Assembly (NCBI RefSeq): GCF_018917145.1
Contig: NZ_JAHLOD010000011.1
Span: 1 to 64,000, forward strand
Direction of reading: 5' to 3'
Source: Clostridium bornimense
Lineage (GTDB): Bacteria; Bacillota; Clostridia; Clostridiales; Clostridiaceae
Length of the DNA stretch: 64,000 nucleotides
The position numbers were made by a program, and so were the translations under genes. The notes under the pieces are model-generated. The model was not told where the DNA came from. It saw only the letters and a program-made list of their open reading frames with translations, and searched no databases. This document shows positions 1 to 8,889 of this stretch, piece after piece; positions within the stretch are counted from its first letter, which is position 1, and every line of letters begins with the position of its first letter.

Positions 1-87
1 ATACGTTTAAAGCGTCAGCTAGAAGAAAAAGATATGGTGGTAGAACTGTTAAAAAAAGTGAAGGAATTCGAAAGGAGGCGATTTTAG
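1..87 (+). CDS. IS3-family transposase OrfA, C-terminal fragment
   Basis: The first reading frame is open from the window edge to TAG at 85-87 and encodes a charged, coiled-coil-like tail (RLKRQLEEKDMVVELLKKVK), as expected for the leucine-zipper end of an IS3 OrfA. A run of seven A followed by G (51-58) fits the slippery A AAA AAA G signal for -1 programmed frameshifting. The frame entered by a -1 shift is the OrfB frame, which is open across this point. The N-terminal helix-turn-helix lies outside the window. Confidence 0.75.
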   Translation: MRLKRQLEEKDMVVELLKKVKEFERRRF

Positions 88-1061
88 CCCGCGGGAAATT
101 AGAGCCTAAGTATTTAACTATTCAATATTTTTATAAAGCCAAAGATTGGAGTATCAATTGGATGTGCGCTAAGTTAGAAGTTTCAAGATCAGGATATTAT
201 AAATGGTGCAATCGAGAAAAAACGGAAGAAGAATTAGAGAATGAACAAATTGCTCTATGGATTCAAGAATATCATGAAAAGTTCAAGCGTACGCTTGGTT
301 ATAGAAGAATGCGTAATTATATTAATCGAGACAAAAACAAAAATTACAGTAAGAAAAGAATCCAGCGTATTATGAAGTTTCTTGGAATAAAGGCTGAAAT
401 CCGAAAAAAAAGAAAACCATATCGTTCATCTACTGTACAAACAATTGCTGAAAATATACTACATAGAGAATTTGAAGCTACTAAACCAAATGAAAAATGG
501 GGAACAGATGTAACAGAATTTAAAATACCAATGAGTACTAAGAAGTTATATCTAAGTGCTATTTTAGATTTTTATGATAAATCTGTAGTGTCATATGTTC
601 TAAGTAATAGAAATGATAATAAATTAGTTTTGGATACATATAATCTTGCATTAAAAAATAATCCGAAGGCTACGCCGTTATTGCATAGTGATCGAGGATT
701 TCAATATACAAGTAAGGAATATATAAATAAGCTTAAGAAAGACGGACTAACACAATCAATGTCACGTGTAGGGTGTTGTATTGATAATGGTCCTACCGAA
801 GGTTTTTGGGGGATTATAAAATCAGAAATGTATTATATTAATGATTTTAAAAATGAAGATGAATTAAGAAAAGCTATAAAGGAATTTATAGACTATTATA
901 ATAACAATAGGTATCAAGAAAGGTTTAATAACTTAGCTCCTATGGAAGTTAGAACTGCTGCATTAGCGACAGAAACCCCTATTCAATATCCGATACCAGA
1001 AAATAAGAGAATACTTGCTTATAAAGCAGAATTAGAAGCAAAGAAAAAAAGAGCATCATGA
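81..1061 (+). CDS. IS3-family transposase OrfB (DDE integrase core)
   Basis: The catalytic subunit of the transposase cuts and joins the IS ends, usually as an OrfAB frameshift fusion. Counting from the ATG at 162, an HTH_21-like segment (KLEVSRSGYYKW) is followed by an rve integrase core with GTDVTEF (D116), HSDRGFQYT (D177) and PTEGFWGIIKSE (E213). The D-to-E gap of 35 residues is the IS3 signature. The ATG at 162 cuts into the HTH_21 domain, so translation probably begins earlier, either by frameshift at 51-58 or by internal initiation at ATT 81 behind AAAGGAGG (71-78). The start given is therefore an inference. The gene is intact to the TGA at 1059. Confidence 0.85.
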   Translation: MLARGKLEPKYLTIQYFYKAKDWSINWMCAKLEVSRSGYYKWCNREKTEEELENEQIALWIQEYHEKFKRTLGYRRMRNYINRDKNKNYSKKRIQRIMKFLGIKAEIRKKRKPYRSSTVQTIAENILHREFEATKPNEKWGTDVTEFKIPMSTKKLYLSAILDFYDKSVVSYVLSNRNDNKLVLDTYNLALKNNPKATPLLHSDRGFQYTSKEYINKLKKDGLTQSMSRVGCCIDNGPTEGFWGIIKSEMYYINDFKNEDELRKAIKEFIDYYNNNRYQERFNNLAPMEVRTAALATETPIQYPIPENKRILAYKAELEAKKKRAS

Positions 1062-1173
1062 TAAATGCGACTAACAACGTAGTCGCATCATCATATATCT
1101 TTTATTTATTTTGATTGTCTACTTGACAGGAGTCAGATCACTTTTCTTTGTGTAACAGCTCCTATGCTTTATA

Positions 1174-2523
1174 CTATCTAATTTTCTTTTCTTCTCTTAA
1201 ATAAGGATTTCTATAAAATGAATATGCTAATTGTAAACACATGCAGCACCATACTACTGGTTCACAAATAATTACTCCAAAATACTTAAGACTCGGTATA
1301 AATATCATTACAAATACTATCTTACCAAAAAACTCAATGATACTTGATACTAATGGTAATAACTTTTCTCCTATTCCTTGTAGTGCATTTCTTAGGTTTA
1401 ATAATATACCAAGCACTGCATAAAAAGGTGAATTCCATAACAAATACCTTACTCCATTATTTATTACTATATCCTCACTTGATCCTGATAATGCCTTCAT
1501 AAGTACTGGTGCTGAAAATATTAAAAGAATAGTAACAATAACACCCCAAACTATTGCTATTATATTGGCATAACGAACACCTTCTCTTATTCTTTCCTTC
1601 TGATCAGCTCCCTTATTTTGCGATACAAATGTTGCAAGGCTCATTGATAAAGATGATACAGGTATCATTGCAAAACTATTAAGTTTACGTGCTGCTGTAT
1701 GTCCTGCAATTATTAAATATCCTAAATTATTAATGGCAGTTTGTAATATAACTGTACCAGCTGAAACAATAAGTAACATAATTCCCATTGATAGACCTTG
1801 TCCTAACAATTCTTTATATAATTCCTTATCAAAAGTAAAATGTTCTTTTCTTGGTATAAGAATTGGACACTTTTTATAAATATATATTATGCAAAATATC
1901 GCTGAAATTCCCTGAGCAATAACTGTTGCAATAGCGGCTCCCTTAATTCCCATATTAAACTTCGTAATAAATAATATATCTAGTCCAATATTTAATACTG
2001 AAGATACTATAAGAAATACTAATGGCATAATACTATTGCCAATAGCTCTTAAAACTCCAGCACAAAGGTTATATAAAAACATTACACCAACAAATATGCA
2101 TACGGTAAAAATATATGAATATGATTCCTTTATAATATTTGAAGGTGTATTTAATAATCTTAATAATGGTAATAAAAATAATTTAGATATAATCATTAAT
2201 ATAATAGTTATTCCTATGCCTATTACTAAAGAACCTGCTACTGATTTTTTCACTAAGTTCTCATCTTTTGCTCCATAACTTCTTGCAGTTACTATACTAA
2301 GCCCATTGCCTACCCCAAGAGCAAATCCTACTAATAACTCATATATAGCAGCACAAGCTCCTATTGCTGCCAAAGACATATCTCCTAAATAATTTCCAAC
2401 TATCATTATGTCAACAGTATTATATAACTGCTGAAATAAATTTGATATAAAAAGGGGAATTGCAAATATAATTAAGGCACTTAAAATCTTTCCTTTTAAT
2501 AAATCAACTTCTAAATTCTTCAC
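1174..2523 (-). CDS. MATE family efflux transporter
   Basis: A 449-residue inner membrane protein of the multidrug and toxic compound extrusion family, which exports cationic compounds with Na+ or H+ antiport. The length and about 12 hydrophobic segments fit a full-length two-MatE-domain protein. The N-terminus (ALIIFAIPLFISNLFQQLYN, VDIMIVGNYLG) is typical of DinF/NorM-like members. The start is GTG preceded by GGAAGTG. It is a single gene, convergent with the IS element and divergent from the GGDEF-EAL gene. The substrate cannot be inferred. Confidence 0.9.
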   Translation of the reverse strand: MKNLEVDLLKGKILSALIIFAIPLFISNLFQQLYNTVDIMIVGNYLGDMSLAAIGACAAIYELLVGFALGVGNGLSIVTARSYGAKDENLVKKSVAGSLVIGIGITIILMIISKLFLLPLLRLLNTPSNIIKESYSYIFTVCIFVGVMFLYNLCAGVLRAIGNSIMPLVFLIVSSVLNIGLDILFITKFNMGIKGAAIATVIAQGISAIFCIIYIYKKCPILIPRKEHFTFDKELYKELLGQGLSMGIMLLIVSAGTVILQTAINNLGYLIIAGHTAARKLNSFAMIPVSSLSMSLATFVSQNKGADQKERIREGVRYANIIAIVWGVIVTILLIFSAPVLMKALSGSSEDIVINNGVRYLLWNSPFYAVLGILLNLRNALQGIGEKLLPLVSSIIEFFGKIVFVMIFIPSLKYFGVIICEPVVWCCMCLQLAYSFYRNPYLREEKKIR

Positions 2524-2764
2524 TTTATATCACTTCCATTCCTTCCCTTGATGAAAAAATCCACATATTTTATTAGATAACTTTATTATCAATATCTGGC
2601 ACCTTCATATATAAATCTACATTATTAACAAGTAAATTTCAATTACTTAACATAGCATATTATTTATAAATATATCAAATTTTTTTAAAATAATTTTCAT
2701 TTTATTTATAAATATATTAAAATAATATAGTTATCACTAAAATAAATTTATGGAGTGAATAAAC

Positions 2765-5068
2765 TTGAAAATTTCAAAAAAGATAAACTTACAAGTCACA
2801 GCAATAATTTTATCACTTATATCATTTTTTATAATTTTAAATGTCGTATTAGTAACATCTAGTTATAATAAGTTATCCCAATATATTGGAGATACTTATC
2901 ATAACCAAAGTATCTCAACTATTGATGATATTATTTACATTTTAAAAGCTACTACTGAAAAAGTAAGTTCCGATGAAAAAATAATAGAAGTATTATATAA
3001 CAACAGAAATAATACTATATCTACAAATGAAGATATAGATATTATGGAAAGTCAAATTAACTTATTTGAAAAAATACTAGAACCTTTTTCATTTATACAA
3101 ACTATAAATATAATAAACCTACAAGGTAATTATTTATTTTCCAACGGTCATTTATATGAACAACTAAATAAAGATAATTATCCTTGGCTTTATGAAGATA
3201 CCTATTCATACAATTTAGATAGACCATTTATTACAAATCTACACAAAGATATAAATACAAATAAATATATTATAAGCGTTGTAGAAAACATATATTCTGA
3301 AAACATGAAAGAACCTTTAGGTGCTGTTGTTTTAGATATATTTGTACAAGATTTATTAGAACATATAGATTCTAACTTTTACCTAGGTAAACTTAATTCA
3401 TATGTAAGTTTAGATAATTCTAAATATTTGTCAAAAGACGCTATACTTAATTCAGATAATATCTATACTAATAATTCACTAATTTACCACGATAGTGTTT
3501 TAGACAATAAATTAAATATTATTTTTACTTTTAATAAAAACCTAACATTATATAAAAAACAAATTAACTTAATAAATAAAATTGTAGCAATAATATTAAT
3601 TATAGTAGGTATATTAGCATCTCTTGTTGTAATAAAAATTTTATCTATAGTACTTACACCAGTTATGCACTCTCTAGATAAACTCAAACTACTTCTTAAA
3701 AATTTAGAAGAGAATACTGTTGATATAACTTTAGATTTAAATAGTGAATTTAAACAATTAGAATCTATATCTGAATCTTTAAGCAACTCTTTTGATAAAA
3801 AGATACAATTTTTAATTTATCATGATGAGCTTACATCTTTGCCAAATAGAAAAATGCTTTTAAATATAGGATCTTCTTTAATAAAAAATAACAAATCATT
3901 TGCACTGCTTTTTATTGATTTAAATAACTTTAAATATGTCAATGATTCACTTGGTCATAATGCTGGAGATCAATTACTAATTAACTTTAGTAATTCATTA
4001 AAAAATATTTTTAAAAACAAAGGAATTGTAACTAGATATTCTGGTGATGAATTTGTTGTAATATATGATAAGTATACCAATGATGAAGAATTACTTAACT
4101 TTTACAACACTATCGTTTTACCGCAATTTCTAAAACCAATCCCTTTTAATAATACTAATATAATTGTTGAATTTTCAGCTGGTGCATCTATATATCCTCG
4201 TGATGGTGACAGCTTTGATAAGTTAATCCAAAAAAGTGATTTTATGATGTATAGTAATAAGAAAAATACTGATAGTAATCATTTACTACTTTTCGATAAC
4301 GATACTTACAATAAAATAAAAAGAATAGAAGATATAAAATTTCAATTAAGAAATGCTATAAATAGAAACGAATTTTCTATTTATTATCAACCGATTGTAA
4401 ACAAATCAAAAAAAATCGAAAAGGTAGAAGCACTTATACGTTGGAACAATAAAGACCTAGGATTTATTCCACCTATGGATTTTATTAATTGTGCCGAAGA
4501 AATTGGAGAAATTATTCCTATAGGATACTGGATAATCGAAAAAGTATGTAAAGACTTTGATGATCTTTATAAAAACAACAGTTCACTGCAAATTAGTATA
4601 AATATTTCACCAACTCAATTAATTGATGTTAATTTTGTTACTAATGTAAAAAAGATAATAGATAAATATAATATTAATTTTAACAACTTATGTTTTGAAA
4701 TAACTGAATCAATTATCTTAGATGAAAATGTAGCAGTATATGATAATATTCACCTATTGCATAAATACGGATCAAAAATTGCATTAGATGACTTTGGAAC
4801 TGGATATGCATCTTTTAATTACTTAAGAAAATATAAATTAGATATATTAAAAATTGATAAAATTTTTATTGATAAGGAAGATAAACTATCTTTTAGCATC
4901 ATTAAAAATATAAACAATATAGCTCACTTATTAAATATGAAAGTAGTTATTGAAGGTGTTGAAACCTCATCACAATTTAGTAGACTAAAAGATATTGATT
5001 GTGATTATTTCCAAGGCTACTACTTTTCTAAACCAGTTACCTTTGATGAACTACAAAAAATGCTATAA
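2765..5068 (+). CDS. Membrane GGDEF-EAL protein (cyclic di-GMP turnover) with extracellular sensor
   Basis: A 767-residue protein starting at TTG behind TGGAGTG. One TM helix lies near residues 12-34, an extracellular sensor (Cache-like in size) spans about 35-265, and a second TM lies near 270-300. A GGDEF domain (about 350-510) is followed by an EAL domain (about 525-767). The GGDEF signature reads YSGDEF; the first Gly is Ser, a change tolerated in active cyclases, and no RxxD inhibitory site is seen. The EAL domain keeps the expected catalytic residues: EALIRW, NISPTQL, EITES, DDFGTGYAS, KIDKIFID, EGVET and YFQGYYFSKP. Phosphodiesterase activity is therefore likely, and cyclase activity is possible. 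The gene is monocistronic and ends in a terminator. Confidence 0.93.
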   Translation: MKISKKINLQVTAIILSLISFFIILNVVLVTSSYNKLSQYIGDTYHNQSISTIDDIIYILKATTEKVSSDEKIIEVLYNNRNNTISTNEDIDIMESQINLFEKILEPFSFIQTINIINLQGNYLFSNGHLYEQLNKDNYPWLYEDTYSYNLDRPFITNLHKDINTNKYIISVVENIYSENMKEPLGAVVLDIFVQDLLEHIDSNFYLGKLNSYVSLDNSKYLSKDAILNSDNIYTNNSLIYHDSVLDNKLNIIFTFNKNLTLYKKQINLINKIVAIILIIVGILASLVVIKILSIVLTPVMHSLDKLKLLLKNLEENTVDITLDLNSEFKQLESISESLSNSFDKKIQFLIYHDELTSLPNRKMLLNIGSSLIKNNKSFALLFIDLNNFKYVNDSLGHNAGDQLLINFSNSLKNIFKNKGIVTRYSGDEFVVIYDKYTNDEELLNFYNTIVLPQFLKPIPFNNTNIIVEFSAGASIYPRDGDSFDKLIQKSDFMMYSNKKNTDSNHLLLFDNDTYNKIKRIEDIKFQLRNAINRNEFSIYYQPIVNKSKKIEKVEALIRWNNKDLGFIPPMDFINCAEEIGEIIPIGYWIIEKVCKDFDDLYKNNSSLQISINISPTQLIDVNFVTNVKKIIDKYNINFNNLCFEITESIILDENVAVYDNIHLLHKYGSKIALDDFGTGYASFNYLRKYKLDILKIDKIFIDKEDKLSFSIIKNINNIAHLLNMKVVIEGVETSSQFSRLKDIDCDYFQGYYFSKPVTFDELQKML

Positions 5069-5083
5069 TAAACTTTTAATAAT

Positions 5084-5156
5084 AAAGGGTCTGTCGCGTT
5101 AACAAATGAAGATTTATTAGCGATGGGTCCTTTTATTTGTGCGACAACTCCTTTTA
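5084..5156. terminator. Long hairpin terminator with TAACAAAT apical sequence
   Basis: An outer stem AAAGG...TGTCGC pairs with GCGACA...CCTTT, and inside it lies a smaller hairpin TTAACAAAT / ATTTATTAG. It lies between the convergent GGDEF-EAL and LOG genes and is followed by T-rich sequence. It is one of the terminators in this window that share the apical motif. Confidence 0.7.
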
Positions 5157-5240
5157 CAATTTACAATTAGATATTTTTCAATTTCTTACCTTCTAAATTA
5201 TTCATATATGATTAAACCAAAATATTTTTCAAACTAGAAT

Positions 5241-5777
5241 TTATCGTCCTGACAGTATTTCTTTTATTTGATCAAGATTCTTGACAAAATAGATTCCTTC
5301 TTGTCTTTCTTTTGATGATAGTCCCATTTGAATCATATGTTCCAATAATATCTTTAAACCATCATAGTAATTATTTAGATTATATATAATACATGGTGAA
5401 TCAAGATACTTTAGTGATACTTTAGAAATAATCTCTGATATTTCCTCTAATGTTCCTGTTCCACCAGGAAATGCTATAAATGCCTCACCAAGTTCAATCA
5501 TCTTAGTTTTTCTTTCAACAATGTCTTTTGTGACAATGAGCTGTGTTAAAGACTCATGTTGAAATTCTGAATCTATAAAAAATTGTGGTTCTACCCCCGT
5601 TACTTCACCGCCAGAAGCAAGTACACTTTCTGCTATCTCTCCCATCAATCCTGTTTTTGAACCACCATATATAAGAGTATTTCCACTTTCACCAATCCAT
5701 TTTCCAAGTTCTCTTATAGCTATTTTTAACGAAGGATCATTTCCTTCATTTGCTCCAAGATAAACTGTTATATTCAT
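5241..5777 (-). CDS. LOG family protein (TIGR00730, nucleoside 5'-monophosphate phosphoribohydrolase)
   Basis: A Rossmann-like protein of about 178 residues. It carries GGSKTGLMG and the LOG signature FPGGTGTLEE, which binds the phosphoribosyl group; LOG enzymes release a free base from (cytokinin) nucleoside monophosphates, and their role in clostridia is unclear. I chose the ATG at 5777 (MNITVYLGANEG) over the longer frame because AAAGGA sits at the correct distance upstream, and YLGANEG matches the family start. It is a single gene convergent with the GGDEF-EAL gene. Confidence 0.88.
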   Translation of the reverse strand: MNITVYLGANEGNDPSLKIAIRELGKWIGESGNTLIYGGSKTGLMGEIAESVLASGGEVTGVEPQFFIDSEFQHESLTQLIVTKDIVERKTKMIELGEAFIAFPGGTGTLEEISEIISKVSLKYLDSPCIIYNLNNYYDGLKILLEHMIQMGLSSKERQEGIYFVKNLDQIKEILSGR

Positions 5778-5839
5778 TATTAATTTCCTTTCATTATCGA
5801 ATTTCACATTTCACAATTGTATTAATGCATATACTTAGT

Positions 5840-6080
5840 GCGTATGTAAAACTATTATACTTAAGTGTTGTTTTTCACAAATCATGAGAGTTCCTAATAC
5901 AAGCTACATGAAGGTAAAACCTTCATTAGCCCCCTGTAATGGTTCTATCTCAAACACCAATACCTTAAAAACTAGCCTATACTATAGCACAAAATTAGGC
6001 ACTTAAAATTTCAGAAATTTCCCAAAGGGAATTTCATCAACAACTGCGCACTGTGCACTGAAAACTGTGCACTGATCCAT
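5840..6080 (+). repeat. Dispersed intergenic repeat, copy A (modules M1-M4)
   Basis: It contains M1 (TATACTTAAGTGTTGTTTTT, 5846-5882), hairpin M2 with arms ATGAAGGT / ACCTTCAT (5903-5930), hairpin M3 GAAATTTCCC / GGGAATTTC (6014-6035), and the short tandem-like M4 (GTGCACTGAAAACTGTGCAC, up to 6078). Similar modules recur in the same order near 33547-33846 and partially elsewhere. It fills the gap between the LOG gene and cooS; no coding sequence is seen in it. Confidence 0.8.
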
Positions 6081-6089
6081 GCACTGTAT

Positions 6090-8120
6090 CTATATTTCCC
6101 ATCCCAATGCTTTTCTCTTTTCCTTCAAATCTGATATTATCAAATCTGCTAAGGCATCTGGATCTGTGTTTACCTTCATACTTGATCCCAATGTTTTCTT
6201 TGTTCCTTCAGTTATAAACTCTGTAACTTTATCTGATCCTTGTACTGGTGCATGTACACAATGATAAGAATTGATTCCAAATAATCTAAATCCAAGTGCC
6301 GCACCTATTCCTTTTTCATTAGACCATTCTGGACTTGATAAACCATATGGCATATCTTTTATATCATGTCCTGATTCTGCTGCTATCTTAGCAAAGAATT
6401 CTGATGATCTTGCATTATCAATACATTCACCAACATGCCATACTGGTGGTAAATTATCTTTTTCTAAAAATCCTCTTAGCTTTTCCCCTGTCTTTTTCAA
6501 TGCAGATGTATTACAAAATCCTAATTTTAACAATGGGAATGAAGCACATCCATTAGTCAAAATCAAAACATTATTCTCTATTAACTTAGTTACTACATCT
6601 ACTGTAGCTTTTTCATAAATTACCCTTGGATTATTACATCCAACAACATTGACAATTCCAAGTATATCACCATTGTTTAAAGCATCTGCAATAGGTTTTA
6701 CACTTCCATAAAGACTTTCAATATATTCTACAGAAAATCCTACCTCTGCTTCTACTTCATATGGAGGTATAAATACTGGTATACCCTGTCTTTCTTTAAA
6801 ACTTTCAATAGCTCTTGTAACTATCTTTCTTGCAATCTTCGTAGTTTCATTTAAATTACTATGTTCATGATCATAAGCATAATGTTCTGCTCCTGGAAGT
6901 CTTGCTGAATCACTAGTTGTTACCACTGTAGTTTTGAAACAATTTGCAACATCCATTATAGATGGAAATACATCTTGAACATCAGCAACCCAAAGATCTA
7001 AAGCCCCTGTACCTAAAACCATTTCTGCACCTACTGCATTAGATAATGGGATTACCCCATTATATCTATACATCGCTGAAAGACCTGAACAACATATTCC
7101 ATAAAATTGAATTCCCTTTGCTCCATTTTCTTTTGCTAACTTAATAAACTCTTCACTTTGCCCTTGCTTCACTATTTCACTAACAAGCACTGGTGAATGT
7201 CCATGCACTGCAATATTTACATATCCCTTTTTGAGAGCCCCAACATTAACTCTTGATGTTGTTCTATTTCCTATTCCAAAAAGACTATCTGTCGCAATTG
7301 CTGAACCTACCACTCCAGAAAACACAAATGCAAGTCCACATCTTAAAAATTGTTGTAGCACATTATCAGCATCTCCATCAGTAGCAGCACCAGTTCTATG
7401 TAATGCTTCAAACACTTCATGATAAGCACTTATTGGAATAATACCTAAATCACTCCATACCTTTTGTCTTTCTGCTGGTGCACAAGCCTTTATTGTCTTA
7501 TTTTCATCAGGAATTGTTCTTGATAAATCATCTAAAAGTATATCTGCTAATTTTGATGCTAATTCTTTTACTGTTTTTCCTTCTTCATATATTCCAAATT
7601 GTTTTGCTGTGTTAATTACTTTTTCTTCACCGATTATTGGCAAATCTAACTTTCCTTCTGCTGCAGATTTAAGTGCAAGGATTACTTCTCTTGCATGGGC
7701 TCCATGTGCAGCTACCCCACCAGCTAATGCACGAGTAAAGTTTCTTGCAACTATAAGATCAGCATCGGCCCCACAAACACCTCTAGGACTTTTCTTAGTT
7801 ATCTTACAAGGTCCCATATAACATATCTTACAACAGGCACCAGCAATACCAAAACTACATTGTGGTTGTTGCTTATCAAATCTATCAAAAGCAGTATCAC
7901 ACCCTATTTGTTCCATATGCAAAAGCATTTCTCTTACTGCTGGATCTGGAGTTTTATCTAATACATCCTGCTTTGATGGAAACGTCTTTCTATATTCTGC
8001 TACTGCTTCTAAATAATCATTTACATTACTTCCTCCACCATGGCTATGATGATGACCATTATGGTGTCCCCCTAAAACTTCATGATGATATTTCGCCTTA
8101 CTTCTTCTTAATTTAAACAA
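6090..8120 (-). CDS. cooS: Anaerobic carbon monoxide dehydrogenase catalytic subunit (Ni-Fe-S type), variant active site
   Basis: A 676-residue CooS homologue; the family interconverts CO and CO2 in the cytoplasm. Cluster D cysteines C88 and C96 and cluster B cysteines C97, C100, C105 and C116 are present (QPQCSFGIAGACCKICYMGP). Aligned by eye to Carboxydothermus CODH-II, C-cluster ligands are kept at VHGHSPVL (His), C344 (GICC), C496 (GCNNP), C526 (TNGC), C567 (GECIDN) and K604. The residue equivalent to Cys333 is Asp383 (DVQDVFPS). The N-terminus adds a His-rich stretch with eight His between residues 12 and 27. The start is TTG behind AGGGGG. It is the last gene of a seven-gene operon with nickel uptake genes. 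No cooF or cooC is nearby. The biochemical activity is uncertain because of D383. Confidence 0.93.
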   Translation of the reverse strand: MFKLRRSKAKYHHEVLGGHHNGHHHSHGGGSNVNDYLEAVAEYRKTFPSKQDVLDKTPDPAVREMLLHMEQIGCDTAFDRFDKQQPQCSFGIAGACCKICYMGPCKITKKSPRGVCGADADLIVARNFTRALAGGVAAHGAHAREVILALKSAAEGKLDLPIIGEEKVINTAKQFGIYEEGKTVKELASKLADILLDDLSRTIPDENKTIKACAPAERQKVWSDLGIIPISAYHEVFEALHRTGAATDGDADNVLQQFLRCGLAFVFSGVVGSAIATDSLFGIGNRTTSRVNVGALKKGYVNIAVHGHSPVLVSEIVKQGQSEEFIKLAKENGAKGIQFYGICCSGLSAMYRYNGVIPLSNAVGAEMVLGTGALDLWVADVQDVFPSIMDVANCFKTTVVTTSDSARLPGAEHYAYDHEHSNLNETTKIARKIVTRAIESFKERQGIPVFIPPYEVEAEVGFSVEYIESLYGSVKPIADALNNGDILGIVNVVGCNNPRVIYEKATVDVVTKLIENNVLILTNGCASFPLLKLGFCNTSALKKTGEKLRGFLEKDNLPPVWHVGECIDNARSSEFFAKIAAESGHDIKDMPYGLSSPEWSNEKGIGAALGFRLFGINSYHCVHAPVQGSDKVTEFITEGTKKTLGSSMKVNTDPDALADLIISDLKEKRKALGWEI

Positions 8121-8146
8121 AATATTTGCCCCCTCTTTTTAATGTT

Positions 8147-8878
8147 TTATCTTTGAAATGATAATGGTAATTCTAAATTTGCTTTTTCTAAAATCTCCTT
8201 ATCTCTAAGAAGCTCTTGTGACTTTCCTTCTGCAATAACTTTACCATCTTGTAATATTATTACCTTTTCACAACAATCCAAAATCATATCTAAATCATGT
8301 GTAGCTATAATAAAAGTTTTATTAATACTATTTATTATATTAATCACAGTTCTCCTAGACTTTGGGTCCAGTGATGACGTTGGCTCATCCATTAAAATTA
8401 TTTTTGGCTTCATTACAAGAATACCAGCTATTGATGCAATCTTTTTTTGTCCTCCTGATAATTTGTATATTTCCTTATCTTTTAGCTTATCTATAGATAA
8501 TTTATTTAAAATATCTGTAATATTTATATTAATATCTTCTTCTGAAACCTTATTACTTCTAAGTCCAAATGCTATATCTTCATATACAGTATTCATAAAT
8601 AATTGATTATCTGATTCTTGAAATACAAAACCTAAACCTTTTCTTATTTCCTTTAAAGTTTTTTTATTTACTTCCATATTATCTACAACGATTTTTCCTT
8701 CATTGCAAAAATAGAGTCCCGCAATAAGTTGTAATATTGTCGATTTTCCTGCTCCATTAGCTCCTATTAAGCCAACTTTTTCACCATCCTTAACTTTAAA
8801 AGAAATATCTTTTATAGCCTTATATCCATCTGGATACTTATAAGTTACTTTTTCTATATCCAATATATATTTTTCCAT
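8147..8878 (-). CDS. Nickel/cobalt ECF transporter ATPase
   Basis: ATP-binding subunit of a group I energy-coupling factor importer (NikO/CbiO type). The Walker A motif GANGAGKST, the signature LSGGQKK, Walker B IILMDEPTSSLDP and the H-loop ATHD are all intact. I start it at ATG 8878 (MEKYILDIEKV) because AGGGAG lies at the right distance, and the extra 16 upstream residues would overlap the permease gene. It sits directly between the CbiQ-like gene and cooS, so delivery of Ni for the dehydrogenase is the natural reading. Metal specificity cannot be read from the ATPase itself. Confidence 0.9.
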   Translation of the reverse strand: MEKYILDIEKVTYKYPDGYKAIKDISFKVKDGEKVGLIGANGAGKSTILQLIAGLYFCNEGKIVVDNMEVNKKTLKEIRKGLGFVFQESDNQLFMNTVYEDIAFGLRSNKVSEEDININITDILNKLSIDKLKDKEIYKLSGGQKKIASIAGILVMKPKIILMDEPTSSLDPKSRRTVINIINSINKTFIIATHDLDMILDCCEKVIILQDGKVIAEGKSQELLRDKEILEKANLELPLSFQR

Positions 8879-8889
8879 AAAATTTCTCC

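Larger units (their letters stand above)
1..1140 (+). mobile_element. IS3-family insertion sequence, 5' part outside the window
   Basis: The element contains the end of OrfA, all of OrfB and a right terminal inverted repeat. The putative right end is 1116-1140; its reverse complement begins TGATCTGACTCCTGTC and ends at the CA dinucleotide typical of IS3/IS150 elements. The left end lies before position 1, so target duplications cannot be checked. A small hairpin (ATGCGACT / AGTCGCAT, 1065-1088) follows OrfB. The transposase keeps its catalytic triad, so the copy looks potentially active. Confidence 0.85.

Noticed and set aside
7231-8116. Several ORFs antisense to cooS and one reading HHHH-like motifs
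   Set aside because: They are shadows of the long, conserved cooS frame.
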